In this document: piece by piece, positions 11,913 to 23,044 of the stretch
Numbering within the stretch: the stretch's first letter is position 1
Layout: each line of letters starts with the position of its first letter
Assembly: GCA_010015745.1 (NCBI GenBank)
Contig: ML978245.1
Location: 63,402-127,401 of the forward strand
DNA from: Setomelanomma holmii
Lineage: Eukaryota > Ascomycota > Dothideomycetes > Pleosporales > Phaeosphaeriaceae
Length of the DNA stretch: 64,000 bases
Direction: 5' to 3'
Position numbers and translations under genes: made by a program
Notes under the pieces: model-generated
The model's database searches: none
What the model was told of the DNA's origin: nothing
Seen by the model: only the letters and a program-made list of their open reading frames with translations

Positions 11913-12365
11913 ATGAAGTCGATCACGTCACTTGCGCAACATCAAGTCCAACGTTTCCTTGCTTCACGCGCATTCCCAGCAGCGAAACCCACCTTCCAAC
12001 CATTTTATTACTCTCCCTTAATCCGCGCAATGGCATCCTCGTCGGGCACAAATGCAGCGGATCAAAATACATCATCTCCTACTCAAGCTCCAGCACAGCC
12101 AGACCAAACACATAACCAATCGTTGCCTCTCCCCTTACCAGAGCCAACCAAAGACACCAACACAACAATAATCGATATGAGCACCGGCGGCAGCACAGTC
12201 AAGCTCGACCACATGGGCCCTCTAGTCGTCAGTAAAGACGGCACATTGTCGCGGATCAACAATTGGGGCGAGATGTCTGAGATCGAGAGGCAGAATACGT
12301 TGAGGGTGCTGGGGAAGAGGAACATGCTTCGGAGGGAGGCGCTGCAAGGTCAGGGGGGGAAGTAA
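11913..12365 (+). CDS. Small conserved fungal protein with mitochondrial-like N-terminus (150 aa)
   Basis: Single-exon frame from ATG 11913. The first 40 residues are basic and hydroxylated without acids (QHQVQRFLASRAF), like a mitochondrial presequence. A second ATG (MASSSGTN, residue 41) could give a cytosolic form. A low-complexity Pro/Gln/Thr linker precedes a compact C-terminal block: HMGPLVVSKDGTLSRINNW, then SEIERQNTLRVLGKRN. I have the impression that this block recurs in many small fungal proteins, but I cannot attach a function. It is convergent with the complex I subunit gene. Confidence 0.65.
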   Translation: MKSITSLAQHQVQRFLASRAFPAAKPTFQPFYYSPLIRAMASSSGTNAADQNTSSPTQAPAQPDQTHNQSLPLPLPEPTKDTNTTIIDMSTGGSTVKLDHMGPLVVSKDGTLSRINNWGEMSEIERQNTLRVLGKRNMLRREALQGQGGK

Positions 12366-12635
12366 ATTCTGGTGGCTTTCATGGCATGTCAGAGTTGAAT
12401 CAGATGATCAGCAGGCGCCATATAAAACGATGTTGCTGTATAGAAAGATGTCTTTTTTTTAGAAGACTTCCTGTTATTGGGTTGGCATAGTTTGGGCAAA
12501 GGAACGATGATTTCAATGTTAAGCACAAGATGAGAGCACGTCTGAAGCAAGCGAGGTCGAACATTGATGGCGTCTTGATTGATGGTACAACGTCTTCGCT
12601 CTAGCTATTTACATCTTTACCACTCGACGGATCCT

Positions 12636-13463
12636 TTACGGCTGCTGGGTCGTGGGTGTGTGTGTTGCACGCTCAAAGTATGACCACTGGCCCTCAGGAG
12701 CTTGCTCCGCAAGTGGTTCCCAGCTGTCATCATGTCAGCAAATGCGATGCATTCAAAGATCTTAAGCACCTACACTTTGTTCTCAATCATTGTGTCAACC
12801 AACTTGTGCTCGCCCTCAGCGACCTGAATGACCTCTTCGATCAAGCCGGCACCAATCTTGCTCTCGAGATCCGATATCCTGTGCTTGTCAATATTCGTCA
12901 TACAATTGAAAGTCCTGTGTAACATACGCTTCCTCGGTGTACTGTGGCTCGGACGCAAACTTGACTTTCGAAAGAGTCCGGTCTGGGCTGTAGTTGACGT
13001 CGCCCTTCATCTTCTTCACATGGGGCAAGCGCTCCTTGGCTGTTCGAATACCCTCTGGGAAGGATTGCACTACCTCTCCATCCCATTCTGCGCCTTTTGA
13101 CCTCTCATCAACCTCCTGCTCTACGGGAAGTACAAGTGTCTGGCCATTTCCAGTCTCAATGACATCGATCAGACCTGGATCCTCGGCGACCTGAGACTTG
13201 ATCTTCTCTTGCCATTCTTCCCAGCCCTTCGGCTTCGATTGCTCGACAATTGCCAGACGGTGCCTAGTGAGCGCTTCGGTCGATTGACGGTAGACGGATG
13301 ACTCGGGGATCTTCTTGAGCTTGTCGAGGGTGGAGTTGTAGTGGTAGAGCAGTGTCGAGCGCGGTGACGGATGTGTTACGAGGCCTGTGAGACCAGTCGG
13401 GGCGCCAGTCTCAAGGAATTGGCCGGGCTTGACGCTGGCAAAGAGCCGTGCAGCTGCTCTCAT
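12636..13463 (-). CDS. NADH:ubiquinone oxidoreductase NDUFA5-type subunit (29.9 kDa-like)
   Basis: Exons 13463-12928, 12878-12774 and 12723-12636 give 242 aa. The sequence matches the ETC_C1_NDUFA5 family: N-terminal basic mitochondrial leader (MRAAARLFASV), then LVTHPSPRSTLLYHYNSTL, IPESSVYRQSTEALT and the central KPKGWEEWQEKI segment. The C-terminus, reached only by splicing, reads ISDLESKIGAGLIEEVIQVA, then WEPLAEQAPEGQW. Both introns are 49-50 nt (GTATGT and GTAGGT donors) and join in phase. This is an accessory subunit of respiratory complex I, in the mitochondrial inner membrane arm. It shares a 325 bp divergent promoter with the disulfide isomerase gene. Confidence 0.92.
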
Positions 13464-13788
13464 GGTTGCGGGTCAGGTGCGTGTGGTGTTGCGGGCGCAA
13501 GGGGCAAAGTGAATTGATGATGCCGTGAGCATTCCAGGTGCGGTTGCGCCTGCCAAGACCTGTGGAGGTCGCGCGTGGCGTTTCTAGGGAACGCGATGCG
13601 CTCGCTGGAACTGTGTCTCCTGTGGCAGCGACCACCTTTCCCACCGCCGCCACGCTCGCTGTGATACCCTCATACATCTCGTCGACTTACTAGTAACCGT
13701 CACTCAGCCAGTCTGGGCTTGCAACATAATCTAGCCGCCACCAGCGACAATCGCTGCCGCCACCTGGCAGCTTGCCGCTCCCGTCGCG
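13464..13788. promoter_or_regulatory. Divergent promoter between complex I subunit and disulfide isomerase genes
   Basis: 325 bp between two head-to-head start codons, so it must drive both genes. No specific site is identifiable with confidence. Confidence 0.5.
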
Positions 13789-16019
13789 ATGCGCGCCATA
13801 TTATATTCACTGCTGTCGCTGGCGACGCTTGCCACCACGCTCGCTATCGAGACTGCAAAACCGAAGGCTACGGATGTGAGCGATGACTGGGACGAGAAAC
13901 AGCCAGATACCATTTTCAACGGTCAAACAGTGCCACCGATGATTGAGCTTACACAACAGACCTTGGACAATGAAATTAGCAAAGGCAACTGGTGAGTTTC
14001 CGCACCCTACTATAGATATGTCCAAGCTAATACATAACCAGGCTGGTCGAGTTCTTCTCTCCATCATGTCCACATTGCATGCACTTCAAGCCCATCTACC
14101 AGACCACATACGAATTTTACTACACGTCGAAACCAATTGCCTCCAAGGACGACAGCGAAGGCGACTCACTCAACTCTTTCACCCGCTACTATGACTTCAA
14201 GTTCGCAAAGGTGGATTGTAGGGCATTCGCCGATGTTTGTATCGCTCACAAGGTTATGAGCTATCCTTCATTATACTATTTCAAGGATGGAAAACTGCTA
14301 CAGCAAGAGATTGGCGCCAAGAGCATGAAGGACTTGAGCAAGATGGTCGAGCAGCTGCTGGAAGCAATCCGTCCTGGTTCGCGCAAAGAGGGAGGGCCGA
14401 AGCTACCAAAGGCTGGAGATAACAAGGTGGAAACTGGACCGGACACAGAAGAGGCCGTCAAACAACAAAAGATGGAAGATTCCAAAGATAAGCCGGCAGC
14501 CATGTCCATCGCAAAGAGTGCGCCGACCAAGGCCGCGAAGCCCAAACCAGTGAAGGCCAAGCCTAGCTCGAACGCGAATCCGTCTGGCCTTGTCCAAATT
14601 CTCGACGGCAAGAACTTTACGGAGATTGTGACAAACACTTTGGATCCCTGGTTCATCAAGTTCTATGCGCCATGGTGCCATCATTGCCAGGCACTTGCGC
14701 CGAACTGGGCGAATTTGGCACGCCAAATGCGAGGGAAGCTCAACATCGGCCAGGTGAATTGCGACGAAGAAAAGAAGCTGTGCAAGCAGGCGAGCATTCG
14801 AGGATACCCTACACTGCTTTACTTCCGTGGCGCTGAGCGAGTCGAATACGATGGTCTGAGAGGCTTGGGCGATCTGCTCGACTATGCTGAAAAGGTCACA
14901 ATCGCTGGCGAAGGCGTGGTCGATGTTGACGCAGAGGAGTTCAAGAAATTGGAAGAGAAGGAAGAGGTCATCTTCACATACTTTTACGACCACGCCACGA
15001 CATCCGAAGACTTCCAGGCTCTCGAGCGACTTCCTCTAAGTCTTGTTGGCAAGGGGAAGTTGGTCAAGACGAATGATCCCGAGCTGTTCAAACGCTTTGG
15101 GATCTCCACCTGGCCACGACTCATGGTTTCTCGTGATGGCAAGCCTTCATATTACCCGCCAATAACACCACGGGAGATGCGGGACACCAAGAAGATCCTC
15201 TCATGGATGAAAACAGTCTGGCTGCCACTTGTTCCCGAGCTCACTTCATCGAACGCGCGCGAGATCATGGACGGGAAGATGGTCGTCCTGGCCATCTTGA
15301 ACCGAGAGCATTCGGACGAGTTCATTCTCTCTAAGCGCGAGCTGAAGAGCGCGGCAATGGAGTGGATCGACAAGCAGGATACCAAGTTCAAGCTTGAGCG
15401 TCAAGAACTCCGCGAGGCGAAGCAATTGCGCATCGAAGAAGCGGAAGACAAGAATGACCAGAGAGCGCTCAGAGACGCGAAGCTCATCAAAATCGATATG
15501 AACGAGCTTGGCCGCAAGCAAGTCGGGTTCGCATGGGTCGATGGTGTCTTCTGGGACCGCTGGATCCGCACTACATATGGCGTAGACGTCAAAGACGGAG
15601 AGCGGGTCATCATCAATGACGAGGACGTAAGTCATCTGTGCTCCAATATTTCTGTTCTAACGAACATGCTAATGAATGTTCAGAACCACCGTTACTGGGA
15701 TGTAACTGCGTCAGGCGAGCCTATTCGGCTTTCACGCGCTTCGATCCTTGAGACCATCGGCAAGGTCACGGTGAACCCACCCAAGATTGCTCCCAAGTCA
15801 ACAACCGGTACCATTACAGGATTCTTTCTGGCCATTCGTCACTTCTGCAGCACTCACAAGTTCATCGCGCTCGGTATGGTGGTTGGCTTCTTCACTGCTA
15901 TCGTCCTTTTCGGCAGGCGAAGAAGGTCCTATGGAAAGGGTGGCTTCATCCACCTCAGTGAAAAGGAGGGTCTTCTGGGTGGGATGGGCAATGGCAACGG
16001 AGGCGCCAAGCATGACTGA
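13789..16019 (+). CDS. Membrane-anchored protein disulfide isomerase (EPS1-like)
   Basis: Exons 13789-13991, 14042-15626 and 15684-16019 encode 707 aa. A signal peptide (MRAILYSLLSLATLATTLA) leads to a first thioredoxin domain with a CPHC active site at residues 77-80. A Lys/Pro-rich linker follows, then a second thioredoxin domain with APWCHHC (active site 280-283). A non-catalytic thioredoxin-like middle, a charged helical stretch, and one transmembrane segment at about 655-673 come next. A short basic tail follows (RRRRSYGKGG). No HDEL-type signal is present, consistent with anchoring by the membrane helix, as in yeast Eps1. Predicted role: oxidative folding or quality control of membrane proteins in the ER. 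The second intron is 57 nt and frame-preserving. Confidence 0.88.
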
Positions 16020-16504
16020 ATGCGCGTTACGGGGTTTATACCATGCATGGCGTTCTTGGGCGTTTGAGATACCTCGATGTACTATACCACTGCATCTGTT
16101 TTGTCGCATCGTATTGAGTCGGCGCATGGGAGGCATAGGTGGACATCATGTACCAAGCATTTCTCAGCAATTTGCAAGCTGTTTTCGTATGTTATTCAAT
16201 ATTGTTCTCCATATATGGCCGTTATATCTGCAATTAAAAATCGCCATTCCCACGTGTTCTCGCGCGATCGCGCCTTCCCCACGCGTGTGCCCCGCCATGC
16301 ATGTCTTGTCCACTGCCCCGCCAAACAAGCATCTCCAGCACACTTACCAACGAGCTCATGCTCTCTCGCTCCTTTCCTTCCTCACTCACTCTACTCCGAG
16401 CCTCAAGTGTGCCCACAGAGCATCGAACGTTCCGTCATTGCATGGACGCACACACCCTCTACACCTACCAACATAACCCTAAACTCCCACCACGCTCTGC
16501 CGAC
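16020..16504. other. Intergenic spacer, no gene seen
   Basis: Holds the 3' UTR of the disulfide isomerase gene and the promoter and leader of the rhodanese gene. The rhodanese frame is open back to an ATG at 16301, but the upstream part has no domain resemblance and looks like leader. Confidence 0.45.
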
Positions 16505-17008
16505 ATGTCCAACATAATCCTCTCCTCCCTAGAATTCGTCACACGCGAACAACTCGCCACACAAATCAAATCCAGCCAACCTTCTCCCGCGCAAGGTCTT
16601 CCACCACACATCGCGGTTGTCGACGTACGCGACTCAGACCACATTGGCGGACACATCAAGGGCTCGACATGGGTGCCTAGCAGCACGCTGGACCACAAGA
16701 CGCCTGAGTTGATAAGGACGCTGAAGGATAAGGAGGTCGTGGTGTTTCATTGTGCTTTGAGTCAGCAGCGAGGACCGAGTGCTGCGTTGAGGTATTTGAG
16801 GGAGAAGGAGCGACTTGATCCAACTAGTTGGACAGAAAGTAAAGGAGAGGTGAAGGAGGATGAGAGTGAGAAGGAAGAGGGCAAGGGAAAGAAGAAGCAG
16901 AAGGTGGTGGTGTTGAAGGGTGGATTTACGGAGTGGCAGGAGAAATATGGGAGCGATGAGGGGTTGACGGAAGGGTGGCAGAAGGATATCTGGGAGATGG
17001 GGTATTGA
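16505..17008 (+). CDS. CDC25/ACR2-like rhodanese-domain phosphatase (YCH1/Ibp1 type)
   Basis: Single-exon protein of 167 aa from ATG 16505 (MSNIILSSLEF). The rhodanese fold markers are VVDVRDSDHIGGHIKGS and, about residue 80, a catalytic loop HCALSQQRGPSA with the CX5R geometry of Cdc25 phosphatases and yeast arsenate reductase, followed by ALRYLRE and the C-terminal VLKGGFTEWQEKYG. An unusual acidic/lysine-rich insert (EKEEGKGKKKQK) sits before the last strand. The frame is open upstream to ATG 16301, which would add a 68-residue basic extension; I prefer 16505 because domain sequence begins there. Role in the cell is uncertain (phosphatase, arsenate reductase or sulfurtransferase). Confidence 0.85.
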   Translation: MSNIILSSLEFVTREQLATQIKSSQPSPAQGLPPHIAVVDVRDSDHIGGHIKGSTWVPSSTLDHKTPELIRTLKDKEVVVFHCALSQQRGPSAALRYLREKERLDPTSWTESKGEVKEDESEKEEGKGKKKQKVVVLKGGFTEWQEKYGSDEGLTEGWQKDIWEMGY

Positions 17009-17737
17009 GAGTGATCTCGCATACGATTGCGGGCAACTTTAAGAGGACTATTGCACGGCAGACCTCGGGAGCATTGGGGATGCGTTCTGAGATACCAAGT
17101 GAGCGATCGAACTCGATGCGGAGTATACACCTCTTTTGCAAGACTCCCAGGTCATCACACACCACCCTACCAAGTCCAAAATCCTGCCAAAACCAGCTCT
17201 AAGAAGTTACAACATTCCTACAATTGCATCTCGACCTCTCGGCACCCCCCACGCCCCGATCCTAGCCCCGGAACCACCGAGGCGTTGAAGTTCGTCGCTT
17301 CTCGAAATTCCCAAAATTCCTCCCTATTACATTTTCAGCCTCGCGATGCAGCGCCACCAATCACTAGTGTCGGCCACCCCTGATGATCTAGCGAATGCCC
17401 ATTCTGGATCGCCGCCACGCGCTGAGCTTAGCACTTGTCATAGCCAGATCAGGACTGAATATTTGCGCCGCGGTGCTCAGAACGGCGAGGCTGCAAGCCA
17501 CATGGGCACAGTACCGTACGGAACAGACGATTTCGATGGGATTTTTGGGCTGGATTTGGCTAGAGAGTTGTGGGGCCGGGACGACGAAGCATAGCGTGTC
17601 ATGGGTCAAGATGGACGTATATGTTGCTGAGGCTGCTTCTGCAAAACTGGTGTTGTAGCTCTTTCGCTCCTTGGCATATTCTTTTCTTGGACGAAGGCTT
17701 CATCGACTCGATTGCATTCGCTCTCTCACATCTCATC
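17009..17737. other. Intergenic, no gene seen
   Basis: Between two plus-strand genes; a few frames of 73-118 codons without recognisable features. Presumed 3' UTR and promoter of the chitin-binding protein gene. Confidence 0.45.
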
Positions 17738-19146
17738 ATGTTACTACCCAGGATCCTAGCCGTCCTCAGCGTCGCAAGTGTCGCATCGACGCAGAAAGTT
17801 TCGAGCGATGGAAGTTGTGGAATTGTGAAAGGCAAGACAGTCACTTGTCTGAACTCTCAGTTCGGCTCGTGCTGCTCGCAATACGGTACGCTCAATCACC
17901 AGAACTAATGTACGAGAGATACAGGCTGACTAAATGGTCTGTAGGTTGGTGCGGATCAACATCTGCATACTGCAACACTGGTTGCCAGTCGGCCTTTGGC
18001 ACCTGCAAAGGCCAATCTTCGTCTAGCAGACGCCAGAGCACGTTTTCAACCTCTACACGTGTGTCAACATCAGCTCGATCATTATCTGTCCAAGGAAGCA
18101 GCACCCCGTCTTCGTCCGCTGGCGCCTCGAGCTCGCCATCTGCACAGCCTGTATCCACGAATGCGCGTTGCGGTGTAGACTTTGGAGGCCGAACGTGCTT
18201 GGAAAGCAAGTACGGAGACTGCTGCAGCCAGTACTCCTACTGTGGAAGCACGTCCGATTACTGCGCTCCAGCGAAGTGTCAAGCCGGATACGGGAAGTGC
18301 TATGTTGCATCTTCGTCTTCGTTTTCGGCATTGAAGACATCGACAAAGACGGCTACGCAGAGCTCGTCTTCGCAAATTAGCTCTTCTTCTACGACCAAGT
18401 CCTCCACTGCCGCGAGCACCGCGTCCTCGTCGAAGATTCCATCGTCCAGCTCAAGCCTTGCAAGTTCCACCTCGACAAAACCCGCTTCTTCATCAACACC
18501 AATTTCAAGCACAAAATCCTTGTCCTCCACACCATCAGCTACAATCAATAGCACCCCCACCTCCTCAAGCGCCTCGTCTTCAGCCATCCTCTCCAGCCCA
18601 TCCTCATCTTCTGCGACGCCATCTCCATCAGCCGTCGCACCCGTTTGCATCAGCCAACTTCTCACCAACGGCGACTTCGAGACCGGGTCCCTATCCTCCT
18701 GGTCCACGGCCGTCGTGTCCATGGGCACCAACGCAAACCAATTCGTCACCACCGAGCCCGACACCACCAACCATGTCTACGCATGGACCGCAAGCTCTGG
18801 TGGCGCGGGACACATTCGACAAGACGTCAACCTTCCTAGTGGCGATCTCACATTCTCATGTTCCTTTCGATACAAGATTGTCAGTGCCACTTTCTACAGC
18901 ACGACACCATCGTTCCATGTTTACGCACAAGTCGCGGATCAAACGTGCGCAAGCAGTACTGATTCTACGGCGACGGCTTGGACACCTGTGAGTGGGACGG
19001 CCGGACCCATTTCTGGGGCTGGGGATAGCACGACGGCGTATTTGTGGTTGGATTACGGCGCGACGGGGGTGCAGTTTTATGTGGATGATTTCGTGATAAG
19101 TGTTTGTTCGACACCGTCGACGAGTGTGGTCACGCCTGCTCGGTAG
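17738..19146 (+). CDS. Secreted chitin-binding protein, two CBM18 modules plus a C-terminal carbohydrate-binding-like domain
   Basis: Exons 17738-17885 and 17945-19146 encode 449 aa. A signal peptide (MLLPRILAVLSVASVAS) is followed by a first CBM18 at about residues 27-70 (C-CC-C pattern, SQFGSCCSQYGWCGSTSAYC; the intron cuts it and splicing restores YGWCG). A Ser-rich spacer, a second CBM18 at about 125-168 (DCCSQYSYCGSTSDYC) and a long Ser/Thr-rich stalk likely to be O-glycosylated come next. The C-terminal beta-rich domain (LLTNGDFETGSLSSW ... VQFYVDDFVIS) resembles CBM4_9-type jelly rolls. No catalytic domain and no GPI signal were seen. Likely binds chitin in the wall; shielding of chitin from host chitinases is a possible role but only inferred. 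Confidence 0.87.
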
Positions 19147-19661
19147 TATGTCTACTCAATTGCATGATGTTTGTGATTTCTCAGACAGACTCAAACGTTG
19201 AAGTTGAAAATTGCTGCGTCTCCCTGTTGTAGTCACATTTTCCTGTCCGACGTGCATGATGTACTGTTGGGCCCCTCGCGCAGACATACGCTGAATGTTG
19301 AAGAGCTGACGGCCGCTAGAATAGAAGTGCTTCTAGACCTTAGCTACCTGAGTACCCTCCTAAGTGTCTCTGTAACGCGACTTGAGAGCTCAGCAGTGTC
19401 CTTGGAAGATCAACAGATGCGATCTGCGGATCATAAACATATTCCAGAGAAGCTGATGATAGAAAATGTGAACTTCTCGCAAATCAACAACATCAGGTGA
19501 GTCAGTGGCCTTCGCTCGACACGACACCCAACGGTAAGCTCCTGGCTTCTCTCTCACGCCACGGGTCTTCAATGTTATGTCAGCATGGATTTAAGTAGAT
19601 ACAGCCTTGCGATATTTGATGTGCGCTTTTGCGAAAAGTAGCGCACGAATGATCCATCGCT
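19147..19661. other. Intergenic, convergent 3' ends
   Basis: Between the stop of the chitin-binding gene (+) and that of the oxygenase gene (-). A 100-codon plus-strand frame has no support. Confidence 0.45.
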
Positions 19662-20879
19662 CTACGGAGCCTCATCCTCAATCTCCAAATTCCCCACTTG
19701 AAACTTCTTCCCCTTCATATCCGCATAATCATTATGGTTGTGATAATTCTTCACTCGCTCTCTCACATACTCCAGTCCACGCACCGGCTTAGCATTCTCC
19801 GCTTCATCTCGCACCAGACCTAACCTTTTCAGCAGCGGTGATGGCGCAGGCTTAATGTCGACATCATTGCCCGGTCTCACGAAGTAGAACAGACCCAGTC
19901 GGTGGATAAGCGCCTGGTCCTCTGCAGGTCTTTGGACCCTGTGAATCGTGGACTTGAGGTATCCCGCGGACCAGAATTCCAGGGTATCGCCGACGTTGCA
20001 AATGATGCCATTGTCGACGGGCGGGACGTACTTCCATTTCCCAGCTGGGGTCTTGAGCTGCAGTCCTGCGACATTCTGGCTCCAAAGTAAAGTCAAGCTA
20101 CCAAAGTCCGTATGCGCTCGTGACCAAGTATTTTGCACTTTCGCATCTTCTTCGGCTGATCGGGGGCGGTAAATCATGTACCGAAGATGGTCTTCTGACT
20201 GGTCTTCGTACAAATGCTGCTTGGAGAAGTAGTCTTCTGGTAGTTCGAGGATGATGGAGAAGAGCGTGAAGATCTTTGACGCAAGTTCCAATGATCGTCG
20301 AGAGAAGTCCTCGATTTCTAGCTGGAATTGGCGGAGGTAAAGATGGAATGGTTCGTCCTTGTTGGCTGGGATGAATTTGGGGATGTTCACTGATTCGACG
20401 TTGTCCAGTACGTCGGTACTCATGATTTTCTTCTCGTGTGCCTGAATATCTTTCATGAGCATCTACATCACATTACATGTGACGAGTGAATCAACTTACC
20501 GCTCGGTACCCAAAGTAGTTTCCAGCTGCGAAATCACATCGATACTTTGGGTCGCCCTTCTCTTCAAGCGGGAGGTTGAGGTAAGACTGTCCAATATCAT
20601 ATTGACGGTCTACTTCTTCCTGACTGAAGCCCGTGCCGATGACGCTGAAGAAACCAGTGGTGTGTACCTGATCTGAGTTAGGCATTGATCCTAGCGAAGA
20701 TAAAGATAAACGCCTACAGCATCTCGCAGGTCTTCCGCAAGCTTCTCCTTGCCTCCTGGTTCGTCGAACGTGGAAAGGTCAATGATCTTGATATCCGCCC
20801 AATCAAGGTCCTCCGACGTCTTCGAGGGTCTCTTCCATTGCGGGATAGCCGGTGGCTCTAGATATGTTGCTAAGAGCAT
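19662..20879 (-). CDS. 2-oxoglutarate/Fe(II)-dependent dioxygenase (isopenicillin N synthase-like)
   Basis: Exons 20879-20718, 20667-20500 and 20441-19662 sum to 370 codons (369 aa). The start is the ATG at 20879 (MLLATYLEPPAIPQ). The N-terminal DIOX_N-like part contains HTTGFFSVIGTG; the catalytic jelly roll has the iron triad H220-x-D222 (SRAHTDFGSLTLLW) and H277 (STIHRVQRP), and R291 for 2-oxoglutarate. Residue counts assume a 58-nt second intron; a 37-nt version would add seven residues. The family covers plant-type gibberellin and alkaloid oxygenases and fungal secondary-metabolism enzymes; the substrate cannot be told. It is transcribed away from an MFS carrier gene across 575 bp, suggesting shared control. 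Confidence 0.85.
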
Positions 20880-21454
20880 GGTCACAATGAATGAGGACTA
20901 TCATCAACGTCCGAGACGCGCGGTGGTATTGCGCCATGCGCATATATATCATTGTTCTTTATTTCCGCTCTCGGTAACACCGGTGACGCACGTTGTGCTC
21001 ACGGCTCAGAAGTGGAGGTGTTGGTCGAGCACGCAATTCCTCGCTAAGCTTCGTGCACGTGTTGCTGAGCGCTCAACACCTTCCATTTTAACTGTCTTGC
21101 ATAGGCGGCAGACCACAGCCGACAACGGTTTCCCTACTTTGGTCGGGGAATGGTTGCCCAAGGATTTGAGCGACACTGGAGCGAATGGGGTCCCTGTAGC
21201 TCGACCTACCATTCGACCGTATAGTGGAACCTGCGGAGATGGGCACCATGACGTGCCCGCAAAGCCGTTAGGAGAATGTAGCGAGCTCGCAAAGAATATG
21301 CAAGAAGATAGTGATGAGCATGGTCTGCTGGGTAGACATGCCGATCTTCCAGCCCACGTGGGTTCTGATGAAAAAGAGCCATGCCCCTGGTACTTCCACT
21401 TCACGATTGACCAGCCCGTCGGAAACTACTCGAGACGACACTACAGACTCGAAA
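20880..21454. promoter_or_regulatory. Divergent promoter, oxygenase (-) and DAL5-like carrier (+)
   Basis: 575 bp between head-to-head starts. Plus-strand frames crossing it are in-frame upstream extensions of the carrier without family resemblance. No site is assigned. Confidence 0.45.
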
Positions 21455-23044
21455 ATGGCCGTCGAAAAGCAGCACGAAGCCTTTCCGGCCAAGGAAGTCA
21501 AAGATGTGCCGGCCTCCGATGTCAGCTCAGACACACCCTCAGTTGCAACCTTGAAGGCCGCTCACCGCAAGGTCGACAAACGTCTCCTATGTTGGTATGC
21601 CTTCGTATACTTGATCATGCGAATTCATGTAAGCAACATCTCAAACACTGCTATCATGAACCTCGAGCACGGCACGGGTATCAAGAAGCAGCTTGGAAAC
21701 CTCTCATCCTCGCAATGGGCGTGGGCATTGAGCATCTTCTACTACCCGTACATGTTCTTCGAGCCGCTTGCCACGCTCATGTTGAAGCATTTCTCGCCGA
21801 ACGTGTGGATGAGCCGAATCATGATCACTTGGGGCATCATCTCGATGTGCCAGGGCGCGACGCAGAACTACTCCGGCATTCTGGCTTGTCGTTTCTTCCT
21901 TGGAGCTGCTGAAGCAGGATTCTGTAAGTGGATGGATGAAAGCTTATTGAAGACATCCCGCTTACATTGGAATTTGAAAGACCCGGGCGTACTGTACCAC
22001 TTCTCATTCTGGTACCCAACCGACCGACTGCCGCTGCGCATTGCGTTCTTCTATGCCTGTGGAATGTTCTCCGGGACGATTAGTGGATTACTCGCCTACG
22101 CTATCAGCTTTATGAACGGCGTTGCAGGCCTTGCGGGTTGGCGATGGGTACGTTGACCGTGGAGGCTGCGAACGACTTGTTAACGGTGCATAGCTGTTCA
22201 TCCTTGAAGGTTTACCCGCAATTCTATGCGCGATTAACACCTTCTTCTACCTGCCCAATTACCCACAGACAGTGAAGTTCCTGTCCGACGATGAGCGGGA
22301 GGCTATCATTGCCGAACTGCCCAAACAGGCGCCCACGATGCAGGCGAAGACATTCGATCTTGATCAGATCAAGAGCCTGTTCAGGAGCTCTACATTTGTT
22401 CCATTCCTCATGATTTGGATAACGCATGGAATTGGCGGATGGGGAATCTCGTTTGTATTGCCCACAGTCATTTATGATCTGGGCATATCGAACACTGCAA
22501 TCTCGCAGGTTATGACCATGGTGGGTTCCGTGTACGACAACAGATGTCATTTGATACTGATCAGCGTTAGCCACCTTTCACCCTCGTCTTCGTCATATTG
22601 TGCGGACTAGCATTTTTCATCCACACGCGACGCCTGTCGCCTTGGGTCGCAGGCCTCGGCGTCGAGATCGTCCAGATCATATGCTACATTCTGCTAATCA
22701 CCATCAAGCACCCTGTGGCAAAATACATCTTCGTTATGATCGCGACAGCTGCGTCCCAGTCATTCTTCGCAATCATCTGGCCCGAGCGCATTCGAGCAGC
22801 AAGAGGCACAACAACCGCCGGATTGGCCATTGGCTTGACAAACGCCAGCTGTTAGTTGATGGGAATCGTTGGCCCACAGATTTACCAGTCCAAGTTTGGA
22901 CCAACTTACCGCGTGAGCTACATCTGCTCCATTGCGCTTCTCTCGACTTGCTTGGGAGCAGTATCGACTAGTTGGTTCTTCGTAGCGAAGGACGACAAGC
23001 GCAGGGCTAAGGAAGGGTCGGATGTTCAGGGACCAGAAGCTTGA
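21455..23044 (+). pseudogene. MFS anion:cation symporter (DAL5/allantoate permease type) with an in-frame stop
   Basis: Four exons (21455-21923, 21981-22147, 22194-22520, 22571 onward) read as a DAL5-family carrier: RLLCWYAFVYLIMRIHVSNISNT-like helix 1 with NLEHGTGI, the family-typical RFFLGAAEAGF joined by splicing to YPGVLYHFSFWY, then IAFFYACGMFSGTISGLLAYAI. The last exon meets TAG at 22853-22855 and then continues in the same frame with MGIVGPQIYQ, family-typical sequence, and the final helix to a stop at 23042-23044. One C-to-T change (CAG to TAG, CpA to TpA) would explain it. Truncation at 415 of 478 positions would lose the last membrane helix. It is probably non-functional or recently mutated; readthrough or sequencing error is possible. 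Confidence 0.8.

Noticed and set aside
20749..21912. 387-codon plus-strand frame across the oxygenase promoter and DAL5-like gene
   Set aside because: It is an out-of-frame shadow: the correct frame gives DAL5-family sequence with canonical introns.
22824..22884. A short intron to bypass the TAG in the DAL5-like gene
   Set aside because: The only GT...AG nearby gives about 29 nt, shifts the frame and removes conserved MGIVGPQ.
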